Shown here: piece by piece, positions 53,748-62,220 of the stretch
Position numbering within the stretch: the first letter of the stretch is position 1
How the letters are laid out: each line of letters starts with the position of its first letter
Program-made: the position numbers and the translations under genes
Notes under the pieces: model-generated
What the model was told of the DNA's origin: nothing
Databases searched by the model: none
Seen by the model: the letters and a program-made list of their open reading frames with translations, nothing else
Assembly: GCA_964531385.1 (NCBI GenBank)
Contig: CAZHGC010000010.1
Location: 1-64,000, forward strand
Reading direction: 5' to 3'
DNA length: 64,000 nucleotides
Source of the DNA: MGBC114079 sp964531385
Lineage (GTDB): Bacteria; Bacillota; Clostridia; Lachnospirales; CAG-274

Positions 53748-54887
53748 TCAGTTTTCGGTTGCCGAATTATGCGTTATTAAATCAATAAAATCAAGAGCAT
53801 TCGAACTTTTCATAACAATCCCTTTTTGCAGAGTAAATACAATAAATTCAATCTCAATTTGATTTTTGCAACGCTTTTGTAAATTTTTATAAATCTTTTC
53901 GCCAATATCCGAAAAAACCGCCTTTTCAATTCCTTGTTTTTCAATGATTTCAATACATTCATCAACCGTAACCGCATTCATAATTTGCTCGGCAAAATCT
54001 TTGCTTCCTCCGTTAAAAAGGCTGTACAACGCAAAAACCTCCTGCCTTCCGTCACCATATGCCGAATGCGTGTTCATAATTCCAAGAGCAAGTTTAACAA
54101 GTTTCCCACAATGCCCAATAAAAATCATTTTTTTAAATCCCTTATAAACGGCATAATCAATTACTTCGCCGATATAATTCGAACATTTAACCGCACAATC
54201 AATGTCAAAGCCAAATTCCTTTTTTGCAAAATCTCTCCCATAATTTCCCGGACAAACAGCAACTATATCATCATTCTCCAAAAATTTCATATCCATTTCA
54301 ATTTTAATTGTGTCAACAATTGCTTTTTCGCTCATAGGCTCAACAATTCCGCTTGTTCCAAGAATGGAAATTCCTCCAACAATCCCAAGGTGTTCATTAA
54401 ATGTTTTTTTCGCAACTTCCTCTCCGTTTTCGGCAGAAATAACAACTTTAAAACCCTTTTTATATTCAAACTTTTTTGCGGTAGCCGAAAGATTTTCCAA
54501 AATCATTTTCATCGGAACAGGATTTATTGCAGCTTTTCCAACTTCAACAGATAACCCTCTTTTTGTAACAACTCCAACACCTTTTCCTCCAACAACTTCC
54601 GTCTCATCGGAAAAAGAAACTGTTGCAAAAATAATAATTCCGTCAGTAACGTCAGGGTCATCTCCGCTATATTTCCTAACACCGCAACAAACAGAATTTT
54701 CTTTAATTGTAATATTTAAAACATCAGCACAAAATTTAACGCCCGAAGGGGTTATAATTTCAACCTGTTCAATTTTTTCCTTTGAAAGAAGCATCTCTGT
54801 CGCAGCATAGGCCGCCGCAGCCGCACAACTTCCCGTTGTAAATCCAAATTTAAGTGCTTGTTGCCCTTTAACAATAAAATCATTCAT
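53748..54887 (-). CDS. cbiD: Cobalt-precorrin-5B C1-methyltransferase CbiD
   Basis: 379 aa from ATG at 54887; the upstream ribosome site is weak (AGTGAGTG), and a GTG four codons earlier is possible. It methylates C1 and has its own fold. Recognised by 'KFGFTTGSCAAAAAYAA', 'GVRKYSGDDPDVTDG', 'VEVGKAAINPVPMKMI', 'GGISILGTSGIVEPMSE', 'ICPGNYGR'-like 'AVCPGNYGRDFA' and 'IGHCGKLVKLALG'. It is the first gene of the long operon. Confidence 0.96.
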   Translation of the reverse strand: MNDFIVKGQQALKFGFTTGSCAAAAAYAATEMLLSKEKIEQVEIITPSGVKFCADVLNITIKENSVCCGVRKYSGDDPDVTDGIIIFATVSFSDETEVVGGKGVGVVTKRGLSVEVGKAAINPVPMKMILENLSATAKKFEYKKGFKVVISAENGEEVAKKTFNEHLGIVGGISILGTSGIVEPMSEKAIVDTIKIEMDMKFLENDDIVAVCPGNYGRDFAKKEFGFDIDCAVKCSNYIGEVIDYAVYKGFKKMIFIGHCGKLVKLALGIMNTHSAYGDGRQEVFALYSLFNGGSKDFAEQIMNAVTVDECIEIIEKQGIEKAVFSDIGEKIYKNLQKRCKNQIEIEFIVFTLQKGIVMKSSNALDFIDLITHNSATEN

Positions 54888-55062
54888 AGAAAAACACACT
54901 CACTTTTAAACCGACACAGCATAATTAATAAACAATTTCAAGATAATTCCCCACATTGCATTAATTAAACCTTATTATTAGTCAATAGCATTAAAAATAT
55001 TATAACAACAAGCTTGCAAAAACAGCAAACTGTGTCAACAGCACCATATAAACAAAGTTTAT
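54888..55062 (-). promoter_or_regulatory. 5' leader of the B12 operon without a recognisable riboswitch
   Basis: From the predicted start of transcription near 55062 to cbiD is about 175 bases. I looked for the B12-box core (GCCACTG in transcript sense) and did not find it. The 5' end could fold: ACCACATAAAC and GTTTATATGGT nearly pair, and CTGT/ACAG and GCAAAC-type repeats follow. A non-consensus leader control remains possible. Confidence 0.45.
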
Positions 55063-55068
55063 GTGGTT

Positions 55069-55097
55069 ATTATATCACACTTTTTATCATTAATCTA
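55069..55097 (-). promoter_or_regulatory. Probable promoter of the B12 operon
   Basis: In minus-strand reading an extended -10 (TGATATAAT, hexamer 55069-55074) with a poor -35 (TAGATT, 55092-55097) at 17 bases. Another TATAAT at 54999-55004 lacks a -35 at the right distance. Confidence 0.5.
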
Positions 55098-55159
55098 CTC
55101 TATAGAGTTGCCTTTATTGTCAAACTTGCAAAAATCTTCGTTATTTTTTAAATTTATGC

Positions 55160-55188
55160 TTGCATTATATGTAATTTTGTGATATATT
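55160..55188 (+). promoter_or_regulatory. Promoter of the ACT-hom-lysC operon
   Basis: TTGCAT (55160-55165) and TATATT (55183-55188), 17-base spacing, with TG in the extended -10 position. The first start codon is 42 bases downstream. Confidence 0.65.
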
Positions 55189-55229
55189 TCCTTGTATGGA
55201 ATACAAATGTTTGCGGTAGGAGTACAAAT

Positions 55230-55673
55230 ATGAAAGAAAATGCTGATTTTTTTATTGTTGAAAAAAAAGTGCTTCCTGAAATTTTTATAAAGGTTATCAA
55301 AGCAAAAAGTCTTATGGACAATCAAAAAGCAAAAACAATTAAAGATGCTGTCAATATGGTTGGAATAAGTCGAAGTGCCTTCTATAAATATAAGGACTCT
55401 GTATTTGAACTTAATAATAATTCAAGAGGCCGAACACTGACAATAGCAATTAACCTCGAAAATAATCCGGGGCTTCTTTCAAACGTGCTAAACGTTATTG
55501 CGGGAGAAAAAGCAAATATTCTCACAATTAACCAAACTATTCCAATTAATAACATCGCAAATGTTACCATTACTGTTGAAACAGACAGAACTAATAACGA
55601 AATAGTTGAATTGGTTCAAAAGTTGGAAAAACTAAATGGTGTCCAAACACTTAAAATTATTGCCAGGGAGTGA
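55230..55673 (+). CDS. UPF0735 ACT domain-containing protein (PheB-like)
   Basis: 147 aa from ATG at 55230 (GGTAGGAG seven bases upstream). The N-terminal half 'FFIVEKKVLPEIFIKVIKAKSLM...VGISRSAFYKYKDSVFEL' resembles a helix-turn-helix; the C-terminal half (RTLTIAINLENNPGLLSNVLNVIAGEKANILTINQTIPI) is an ACT domain that usually binds an amino acid. The family is almost always next to homoserine dehydrogenase, as here. A feedback or regulatory role in threonine/methionine synthesis is inferred. Confidence 0.92.
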   Translation: MKENADFFIVEKKVLPEIFIKVIKAKSLMDNQKAKTIKDAVNMVGISRSAFYKYKDSVFELNNNSRGRTLTIAINLENNPGLLSNVLNVIAGEKANILTINQTIPINNIANVTITVETDRTNNEIVELVQKLEKLNGVQTLKIIARE

Positions 55674-55678
55674 TATTG

Positions 55679-56917
55679 ATGACTGAAATAGCAGTCTTGG
55701 GTTACGGTACGGTTGGTTCGGGTGTTTATGAAGTTTTAAACACAAATCGTGAAAGCATCGATAAAAATGCAAATGAAGAAATCAGAATTAAATACGTTTT
55801 GGATTTGAGAGATTTCCCGGGAGAACCCGTTCAAGAATACATTGTTCACGATTTTAACATCATTTTAAATGATGATAATGTTAAAGTTATCGCCGAAGTT
55901 ATGGGAGGCGTTGAGCCTGCATACACTTTCGTAAAAAGTGCCCTTTTAAAAGGAAAAAGCGTTGTAACATCAAATAAAGAACTTGTTGCAAAACATGGTG
56001 CCGAACTTTTGCAAATTGCAAAAGAAAAAAATATAAATTTCCTTTTCGAAGCAAGCGTTGGCGGAGGAATTCCAATCATCAGACCGTTAAACCAATCTTT
56101 AACAGCTGATGAAATTTACGAAATAACAGGAATTTTAAACGGAACAACAAATTATATGCTTACAAAAATGACAAGAGATGGCCTCGATTATGATGAAATT
56201 TTAAAAGATGCACAAAATAAAGGTTATGCGGAAAGAAATCCCGCTGCCGACGTTGAAGGTTTCGACACTTGCCGTAAAATTGCAATTCTTGTTTCCCTTG
56301 CAATAGGCAAACAAGTTGATTTCGAAAATATATACACCGAAGGAATTACAAATATAAGCAAAATTGACATCGACTATGTCAAAAAAATGGGAAAAAGCAT
56401 CAAACTTCTTGCAACTTCAAAAGTTGTTGACAGCGGAGTTTGGGCAAGAGTTTCTCCTGTCATAATAGGCGAAGAAAATCCTTTGTCAATGGTAAATGAT
56501 GTATTCAATGCAATTTTGGTTAAAGGAAATGTTATTGGTGATGTTATGTTCTATGGCAAAGGTGCCGGAAAACTTCCAACAGCAAGTGCGGTTGTTGCCG
56601 ATATAGTTGATGCCGTTAAACATCTCGGCAGAAATATTATGACTTCTTGGTCAACCGAAAAACTTGAAATTCTCGACATCGATAACGTTGAAGTCAGCAA
56701 ATTTATAAGAGTTGAATATACTAATAAAGAAGAAGCTTTATCATCTGTTAAAGAAATTTTCGGAAATTGTGAAATTATCGAAACAGATTCTGCAAGTTCC
56801 GAATTTGCTTTCGTTTCACCCGTTGAAACAGAAAAGGAAATAAATGATAAAGTCAATCAATTATTAAACAAGGAATGTGTTGTTAATATTCCCAATACTG
56901 TAAGAGTTGAAAAATAA
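55679..56917 (+). CDS. hom: Homoserine dehydrogenase
   Basis: 412 aa from ATG at 55679 (GGGAG eight bases upstream; nearer GTG and TTG candidates lie in or too close to the site). It reduces aspartate semialdehyde to homoserine. Motifs: 'VLGYGTVGSGVYEVL' (NAD(P) loop), 'TSNKELVAKHGAELL', 'FEASVGGGIPIIRPL', 'GILNGTTNYMLTKM', 'AERNPAADVEGFDTCRKIAIL'. A C-terminal ACT domain follows (about 340-412). Separated by five bases from the ACT protein. Confidence 0.97.
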   Translation: MTEIAVLGYGTVGSGVYEVLNTNRESIDKNANEEIRIKYVLDLRDFPGEPVQEYIVHDFNIILNDDNVKVIAEVMGGVEPAYTFVKSALLKGKSVVTSNKELVAKHGAELLQIAKEKNINFLFEASVGGGIPIIRPLNQSLTADEIYEITGILNGTTNYMLTKMTRDGLDYDEILKDAQNKGYAERNPAADVEGFDTCRKIAILVSLAIGKQVDFENIYTEGITNISKIDIDYVKKMGKSIKLLATSKVVDSGVWARVSPVIIGEENPLSMVNDVFNAILVKGNVIGDVMFYGKGAGKLPTASAVVADIVDAVKHLGRNIMTSWSTEKLEILDIDNVEVSKFIRVEYTNKEEALSSVKEIFGNCEIIETDSASSEFAFVSPVETEKEINDKVNQLLNKECVVNIPNTVRVEK

Positions 56918-56940
56918 CAACTTCTAAGGAGGAAGTAATA

Positions 56941-58155
56941 GTGTTAATCGTAAAGAAATTTGGCGGTACTTCTGTTGCTAATGCTGAAAGAATTTTTAAT
57001 GTTGCAAATCGTTTGGTTGAATCCTATAAGGAAGGCAACAAAATAGTTGTTGTTCTTTCCGCACAAGGAGATACAACAGATGACCTTATCGAAAAAGCAA
57101 ATGAAATAAATCCAGAAGCTTCAAAAAGAGAAATGGATATGCTTCTTTCAACAGGTGAACAACAGTCGGTTGCTTTAATGGCAATGGCAATCCAAAAACT
57201 CGGCTATCCTGCTGTTTCTCTAAATGCTTTTCAATGTGATATTTATTCTACATCAAATTATAATAATGCACGTATTAAAAGCATTTCAACCGAAAGAATT
57301 AACGAAGAACTCGAAAAAAACAATATCGTTATCGTTACAGGCTTTCAAGGGGTCAACAGAGGCGGAGATGTAACAACATTGGGAAGAGGTGGCTCAGACA
57401 CTTCAGCAGTTGCATTGGCAGCAACTCTTCACGCAGATTTATGCGAAATTTACACCGATGTTGACGGAGTTTACACCGCCGACCCAAGAGTTGTCAAAAA
57501 TGCAAGAAAGCTTTCCGAAATAAGTTATGATGAAATGCTTGAATTGGCATCTCTCGGTGCAAAAGTTCTTCATAACCGTTCTGTTGAACTTGCTAAAAAA
57601 TATAATGTAAATTTGGTTGTACGTTCAAGTCTTACACGCGAAGAAGGTACTATTGTTAAGGAGGAATCTACTGTGGAAAAAATGTTGGTAAACGGAGTTG
57701 CCGTTGATAAGGATATTTCAAGAATTGCATTGGTTGGGCTTAAAGATGAACCGGGAATTGCGTTCAAAGTGTTCTCTTTGCTTGCAAAAAATAAAATCAG
57801 CGTTGACATCATTTTGCAGTCTATCGGACGTGAAAATACAAAAGATATATCCTTCACAGTTTCTACAGCTGATTTAAACGATGCTCTTAAAGTTCTTGAA
57901 GAAAGTAAAGGCAGATTTCATTACGAAAAACTCCTTCACGATGACAAAGTTGCAAAAGTTTCAATTGTCGGTGCAGGAATGGCAACAAATGCCGGTGTTG
58001 CATCAACTATGTTCGAAGCTTTGTATGACGAAGACATCAATATACGAATGATTTCAACTTCAGAAATCAAAATCTCCGTTCTTGTTTCCGAAAAAGATGC
58101 AGAACGAGCAGCTAATGCTATCCACGAAAAATTCAGACTTGATCAGGCTAAATAA
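56941..58155 (+). CDS. lysC: Aspartate kinase
   Basis: 404 aa from GTG behind GGAGGAAG. It phosphorylates aspartate, the first step to lysine, threonine and methionine. 'IVKKFGGTSVANAERI', 'VLSAQGDTTDDLIE', 'VTTLGRGGSDTSAVALAA', 'IYTDVDGVYTADPRVV' and two C-terminal ACT domains (about 260-404) for feedback are present. An internal start for a separate beta subunit is possible near 57675 but not marked by a clear case here. Last gene of its operon. Confidence 0.97.
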   Translation: MLIVKKFGGTSVANAERIFNVANRLVESYKEGNKIVVVLSAQGDTTDDLIEKANEINPEASKREMDMLLSTGEQQSVALMAMAIQKLGYPAVSLNAFQCDIYSTSNYNNARIKSISTERINEELEKNNIVIVTGFQGVNRGGDVTTLGRGGSDTSAVALAATLHADLCEIYTDVDGVYTADPRVVKNARKLSEISYDEMLELASLGAKVLHNRSVELAKKYNVNLVVRSSLTREEGTIVKEESTVEKMLVNGVAVDKDISRIALVGLKDEPGIAFKVFSLLAKNKISVDIILQSIGRENTKDISFTVSTADLNDALKVLEESKGRFHYEKLLHDDKVAKVSIVGAGMATNAGVASTMFEALYDEDINIRMISTSEIKISVLVSEKDAERAANAIHEKFRLDQAK

Positions 58156-58166
58156 TTCTACACAAC

Positions 58167-58201
58167 AGCAGAGCAAAATTAAATTTCAATTTTGCTCTGC
58201 T
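58167..58201 (+). terminator. Terminator after lysC
   Basis: AGCAGAGCAAAATT and AATTTTGCTCTGCT form a 14-bp perfect stem twelve bases after the stop. The U-run after it is short (CTT), but the position and the stem support termination. Confidence 0.7.
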
Positions 58202-58243
58202 CTTAGTCTAAATTCAAAATTTTTTTATAACTTTATGTAAATA

Positions 58244-58278
58244 CACACATCACGATAATCCTTAATTATCCCTGTGTG
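58244..58278. promoter_or_regulatory. Nested inverted repeat upstream of the CNNM-type gene
   Basis: Outer arms CACACA / TGTGTG and inner arms GATAAT / ATTATC form an interrupted stem 33 bases before the next start codon. It could be a leader structure or an operator; there is no match to a known riboswitch that I recognise. Confidence 0.3.
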
Positions 58279-58310
58279 GCATTTTCTTAAATTAAATCGG
58301 GGGTTTTTTA

Positions 58311-59633
58311 TTGTTAATTAACTATTTTATAACGCTTTTTTTCACTGTTGTCGCAAAAGGATTTCTGTCGGCAGTTGAATTTGCAGTAAAATCCGTTCAG
58401 AGAAGAGTAATAATTTCAAATTCGGATACTGACGAAAATGATACCAACGGGAAGAGTATGGATAAATATATCATAACAATCAATGTTTTAAAATCAATAG
58501 TTATGATATGCTTCGGTGGGTTTGTTTTCAATAATATCCAAGATGTTGTTTCAAGCTTTAATATTGCAAACAACAGCTCTTTTGCATATTATTTAACAGA
58601 ATTTATCATTTTAATTATAACACTCTATGTCATCGTAATTTTTGGCGGATTTATTCCAAAGAAATTTGCTGTTAAATTTTCAAAAAAAATTTCTTCTGTC
58701 GGAATTATCCCAATAAAAATTATCTATTATCTGGGAATTGTTTTTTTCTACCCTTTCGTTGCGTTGTCTGCTTTTTTAAGCAAGCTTTTCGGAATTCATC
58801 AAAACATTCACGATGATTATATAACTCAAGAAGAAATTATGATGTTGATTGATGCCGGCGGAGAAAAAGGAGCAATCGATGATGATGAGCGTGAAATGCT
58901 CACAAATGTTTTTGAATTTGATGATAAAATTGCCGGCGATATTGTAACCCATAGAAAAGATATTGTCGCACTTTCGCTCAATTCAGATGTTGAAGACATA
59001 ATAAAAATTGTTCTTGATGAAAAATATTCAAGAATTCCTGTATATGAAGAATCTATCGATAACATTATCGGTATTTTACATATAAAAGATGTTATGAAAT
59101 ATTTGCTTATGTTCGGCAAAGATAATTTTGACATCAAAAAAGTTATGATGGAACCATATTTCGTTCCTTTCACAAAAAAAACAGACGAACTTTTTAAAGA
59201 AATGCAAGAAAATAAAATACATTTAAGCGTTGTACTTGATGAATACGGCGGAACTCTCGGAATTGTTTCTATGGAAGATTTAATCGAAGAAGTTATGGGA
59301 AATATTCTCGATGAATATGACGATGACGAAACTCCCGAAATAATTTCCAATGACGGAATTAACTTCTATATCGACGGAAAAACCGATTACAAAGATGTTT
59401 GCGAATATCTTGAAATCACACCGTCCAATGATGACGAAGAAGAATATGACACCGTCAGCGGATTTTTAATCGGAAAAATGGGGCACATTCCCGAAGTAGA
59501 TGAAAATTTTCAATTCGAACTCGAAAACTATATCTTTAGCGTTGAAAAAGTTGAAGATAACCGAATTTCTCTCATAAAAGCCGTCAAAAAAGAACCTGTT
59601 GAAAATCCAAAAGAAGAAATTTCAGCAGAATAA
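58311..59633 (+). CDS. CNNM/CorC-type transporter (DUF21 + CBS pair + CorC_HlyC)
   Basis: 440 aa from TTG (CGGGGG eight bases upstream). The N-terminal DUF21 membrane domain covers residues about 1-175 with four helices. Two CBS domains follow ('THRKDIVALSLNSDVEDIIKIVLDEKYSRIPVYEESIDNIIGILHIKD', 'LDEYGGTLGIVSMEDLIEEVMG'), then a C-terminal CorC_HlyC domain (FYIDGKTDYKDVCEYLEI...DTVSGFLIGKMGHIPEVD). The family exports or regulates Mg2+/Co2+; the old name hemolysin is misleading. It is a single-gene unit with an inverted repeat upstream and a terminator downstream. Confidence 0.9.
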   Translation: MLINYFITLFFTVVAKGFLSAVEFAVKSVQRRVIISNSDTDENDTNGKSMDKYIITINVLKSIVMICFGGFVFNNIQDVVSSFNIANNSSFAYYLTEFIILIITLYVIVIFGGFIPKKFAVKFSKKISSVGIIPIKIIYYLGIVFFYPFVALSAFLSKLFGIHQNIHDDYITQEEIMMLIDAGGEKGAIDDDEREMLTNVFEFDDKIAGDIVTHRKDIVALSLNSDVEDIIKIVLDEKYSRIPVYEESIDNIIGILHIKDVMKYLLMFGKDNFDIKKVMMEPYFVPFTKKTDELFKEMQENKIHLSVVLDEYGGTLGIVSMEDLIEEVMGNILDEYDDDETPEIISNDGINFYIDGKTDYKDVCEYLEITPSNDDEEEYDTVSGFLIGKMGHIPEVDENFQFELENYIFSVEKVEDNRISLIKAVKKEPVENPKEEISAE

Positions 59634-59728
59634 ATTTTAAATAACTACTCATATTTTCTTCAAACTCTCGCAAAATCATATGCTTCGTCCTAAAAAGGCT
59701 CATTTTGATTTTGTTTCGATATAAAAAA

Positions 59729-59780
59729 CAAAGGCTTAAAAGGTGCATAATGCTTTCAAACACCTTTTAAGCCTTTTTTC
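59729..59780. terminator. Terminator between convergent genes
   Basis: AAGGCTTAAAAGGTG and CACCTTTTAAGCCTT, a 15-bp stem with T-run TTTTTT on + and a run of A on the other side. It serves the CNNM-type gene and may serve the convergent SPFH gene. Confidence 0.85.
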
Positions 59781-59884
59781 TTCAAACAACCATTACATAA
59801 CAACAAGCGTGCAAAACTCCACATCATTCCAAAATTCATAAATTTTAGAAATCCGCTTGCATCAATCAAAAAACATAACACTAA

Positions 59885-61207
59885 CTACATAACGTCATCG
59901 GAATTGAAAACATCTCCGCATTCAGGGCAAAACTTCGGTGGATTATGTGGGTCGCTCGGTTGCCAACCACACTTATCACATTTATAAACAGGCAATTTTT
60001 TCGGCTTTCCACACTCCGTACAAAACTTACCCGAATTTTCTGCTCCACATTCGCATTTCCATTTCAAATCAACAGGTTTCGACTTTCCACATTCCATACA
60101 GAATTTACCCGAATTTTCCGCTCCGCATTCACATTTCCATACATTACTTGCAGAACTCTCCGTTTTTCTTTGTTGTACATTGGCACTTTGCAAATTCTGT
60201 TGTGCACCCATTTGATATAAGGCTTGAGGATTCATTCCGCCGGCTTGATTTGCCATACCCATTCCCATAAAGCCCATCATTGCTCCGTTTTCGTTTGCCG
60301 CTGCGGCTTTCATAGCGTCCGCTTGAGCTCCAACAAGAGTTGCCGCTGCCATAGTTGGATCACGCATAATCGCCGAACGTTGAGCCTGTTTAATTAAATC
60401 TTCGTCTTCTTTCGGAATTGTAACGGAATTCAAACCAACACTAACAATCTCTATACCTCTCAAATCAAGCCATTCCGCCGACAACTCCAACTTCAAAGCA
60501 TCACAAATTTCCATTGTCTTTCCCGGAAGCTGATTTGGACGAACTTCAAGTTCAGAAATTTTGGCAAACGCCGGACCCAAATGTTTTATAAGCTCCGACT
60601 TCATTTGGCTGTCTATTTCACTGCGTGAATATTCATCTTCAACGTTTCCGCAAACATTTGTATAAAACAACAGCGGATTAGTAATTCTATATGAATATAC
60701 ACCGTTACATTTAACCGAAACATCAATGTCCAAACCAATTTTGCTGTCAACAACACGAAATGGAATTGGGTTTAAAGTTCCAAATTTATTGTCAAGAATT
60801 TCTTTTGTATTAAAATAATAAACTCTTTGGTCTTTTCCTGTATCTCCGCCATATGTAAAACGTTTACCGATAGTTTTAAAAACATTTTTAATGCCCTCTC
60901 CCAAACTTCCGGAAAAAATTGACGGCTCAGTTGATGTATCATAAATAAATTCTCCGGGCTCAGCACAAACTTCAACAATTTTGCCTTGTTCAACGATAAT
61001 CATACATTGCCCATCAGCAACAGCAATTCCCGAACCGTTTGAAATAATATTATCGCTACCCTTTGTATTTGAAGAACGTTTGCCAACTTGCTTCTGTCCT
61101 TTAACAACCAAAATATCTTTATCAATAGCATCACAATAAAAAAATTCTTTCCATTGGTCGGCAAGAGTTCCGCCAACAGCTCCTAATCCCGCTTTAATCA
61201 AGCCCAT
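59885..61207 (-). CDS. SPFH domain protein with C-terminal zinc ribbons (YdjI/virion core protein-like)
   Basis: 440 aa, ATG after AAAGGAGAG. The first third (LADQWKEFFYCDAIDKDILVVKG, 'GSGIAVADGQCMIIVEQGKIVEVCAEPGEFIYDT') and the middle ('FGTLNPIPFRVVDSKIGLDIDVSVKCNGVYSYRITNPLLFYTNV', up to 'IVSVGLNSVTIPKEDEDLI') form an SPFH/prohibitin-like domain. Residues about 290-345 are rich in Ala, Met, Gln and Gly. Three zinc ribbons close the protein: two nearly identical WKCECGAENSGKFC.ECGK units and one CDKCGWQP...FCPECG. Family members form membrane-associated scaffolds in Firmicutes; function unproven. Confidence 0.9.
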   Translation of the reverse strand: MGLIKAGLGAVGGTLADQWKEFFYCDAIDKDILVVKGQKQVGKRSSNTKGSDNIISNGSGIAVADGQCMIIVEQGKIVEVCAEPGEFIYDTSTEPSIFSGSLGEGIKNVFKTIGKRFTYGGDTGKDQRVYYFNTKEILDNKFGTLNPIPFRVVDSKIGLDIDVSVKCNGVYSYRITNPLLFYTNVCGNVEDEYSRSEIDSQMKSELIKHLGPAFAKISELEVRPNQLPGKTMEICDALKLELSAEWLDLRGIEIVSVGLNSVTIPKEDEDLIKQAQRSAIMRDPTMAAATLVGAQADAMKAAAANENGAMMGFMGMGMANQAGGMNPQALYQMGAQQNLQSANVQQRKTESSASNVWKCECGAENSGKFCMECGKSKPVDLKWKCECGAENSGKFCTECGKPKKLPVYKCDKCGWQPSDPHNPPKFCPECGDVFNSDDVM

Positions 61208-61314
61208 AAAAACTCTCCTTTCGCAAAAAAAATAAAAATCAATTTACTTAAAACTTCGCCTCAAAAAGACATTTTTTCAGATATAATGTCCATATAAACA
61301 ATATCCTTATAACC

Positions 61315-61343
61315 ATTATACCATTAATTTCAAACAAAAACAA
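61315..61343 (-). promoter_or_regulatory. Promoter of the SPFH gene
   Basis: In minus-strand reading TTGTTT (61338-61343) and TATAAT (61315-61320) with 17-base spacing and TG at the extended -10, giving a 5' untranslated region of about 100 bases. Confidence 0.7.
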
Positions 61344-61369
61344 TACCTCAAAATTTTAGAATTATATCA

Positions 61370-61415
61370 AAAAAGCCATACAAGCTTTAATAAAATTAAA
61401 ATTTGTATGGCTTAA
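61370..61415 (-). terminator. Terminator downstream of reverse rubrerythrin
   Basis: AAGCCATACAAATTTTA and TAAAGCTTGTATGGCTT, followed by six T residues in minus-strand reading. It is about 140 bases after the stop at 61557; the stretch between (61416-61556) holds no gene. Confidence 0.8.
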
Positions 61416-61556
61416 TTTTTAAACAACTTTTTATTATATAGTTTTATAAAAATTTTTTTGCTTTAAATGCTGCTCCGTAGCTTCTGCTACTCGCTTCCAC
61501 ATTCCCCTCCTTGGGTCGCTCAAATTTTTTTATTTCCAATTTATTTTCTTATAATT

Positions 61557-62102
61557 TTATTCTCCAAAATATCTCTTCAAGAGGCCCGCAAAAGCTTTTC
61601 CGTGTCTTGCCTCATCTTTGCACATTTCGTGAACAGTATCGTGAATTGCATCAAGATTTGCAGCTTTCGCTCTTGTTGCCAAATCTTTTTTACCTGCAGT
61701 TGCTCCGTGTTCAGCCGCAACACGCATTTCAAGATTTTTCTTTGTGCTTTCGTCAACAACTTCACCAAGAAGCTCTGCAAATTTAGCAGCATGTTCAGCC
61801 TCTTCAAAAGCAATTCTTTTGTAAGCCTCCGCAACTTCCGGATATCCCTCTCTGTCTGCCTGACGGCTCATAGCAAGATACATTCCAACTTCTGTACATT
61901 CTCCCATAAAGTTTTGACGTAAATCTTCAACAATTGATTCGTCAACGCCTCTTGCAATTCCAATTCTGTGTTCATCAGCAAAAACCAAATCACCGCTCTG
62001 TTCTTTAAATTTGCTTGCAGGAGCACCACATTGTGGACATTTTTCAGGTGGGCAATCTCCCTCGTGAACATAACCGCAAATAATACATACAAATTTTTTC
62101 AT
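61557..62102 (-). CDS. Reverse rubrerythrin / NADH peroxidase
   Basis: 181 aa from ATG at 62102 (AGGAGG upstream). It has an N-terminal rubredoxin-type iron site (Cys6, Cys9, Cys22, Cys25: FVCIICGYVHEGDCPPEKCPQCG) and a C-terminal four-helix diiron domain with Glu/His ligands in 'GECTEVGMYL', 'AFEEAEHAAKFAELLGE', 'AAEHGATAG' and 'CKDEARHGKAF'. The domain order (rubredoxin first) marks the 'reverse' type that reduces hydrogen peroxide in anaerobes with electrons from NADH through rubredoxin partners. A Fur-type box overlaps its promoter. Confidence 0.95.
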   Translation of the reverse strand: MKKFVCIICGYVHEGDCPPEKCPQCGAPASKFKEQSGDLVFADEHRIGIARGVDESIVEDLRQNFMGECTEVGMYLAMSRQADREGYPEVAEAYKRIAFEEAEHAAKFAELLGEVVDESTKKNLEMRVAAEHGATAGKKDLATRAKAANLDAIHDTVHEMCKDEARHGKAFAGLLKRYFGE

Positions 62103-62135
62103 AATAAAATCCTCCTTAAACATATTTATATATAA

Positions 62136-62164
62136 ATTATAGAATAATCGTAATTAATTGATAA
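62136..62164 (-). promoter_or_regulatory. Promoter of reverse rubrerythrin
   Basis: In minus-strand reading TTATCA (62159-62164) and TATAAT (62136-62141), 17-base spacing. The -35 is inside the Fur-type operator, so a bound repressor would block polymerase. Confidence 0.7.
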
Positions 62165-62174
62165 TAATTATCAA
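62158..62174. promoter_or_regulatory. Fur-family 7-1-7 operator
   Basis: TTGATAATAATTATCAA contains TGATAATnATTATCA, the exact 7-1-7 consensus described for Bacillus Fur, extended by one more paired base on each side. PerR sites (TTATAATnATTATAA) differ at the positions that discriminate, so Fur binding is more likely, though PerR control of rubrerythrins is known in clostridia. It overlaps the -35. Confidence 0.75.
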
Positions 62175-62220
62175 CTAACACAAATTATAAATTAAAATCA
62201 ATCAAATGTCAATACTTTTT

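Noticed and set aside
54888..55229. Cobalamin riboswitch upstream of cbiD
   Set aside because: No B12-box core on either strand in this stretch; recorded instead as an apparent absence.
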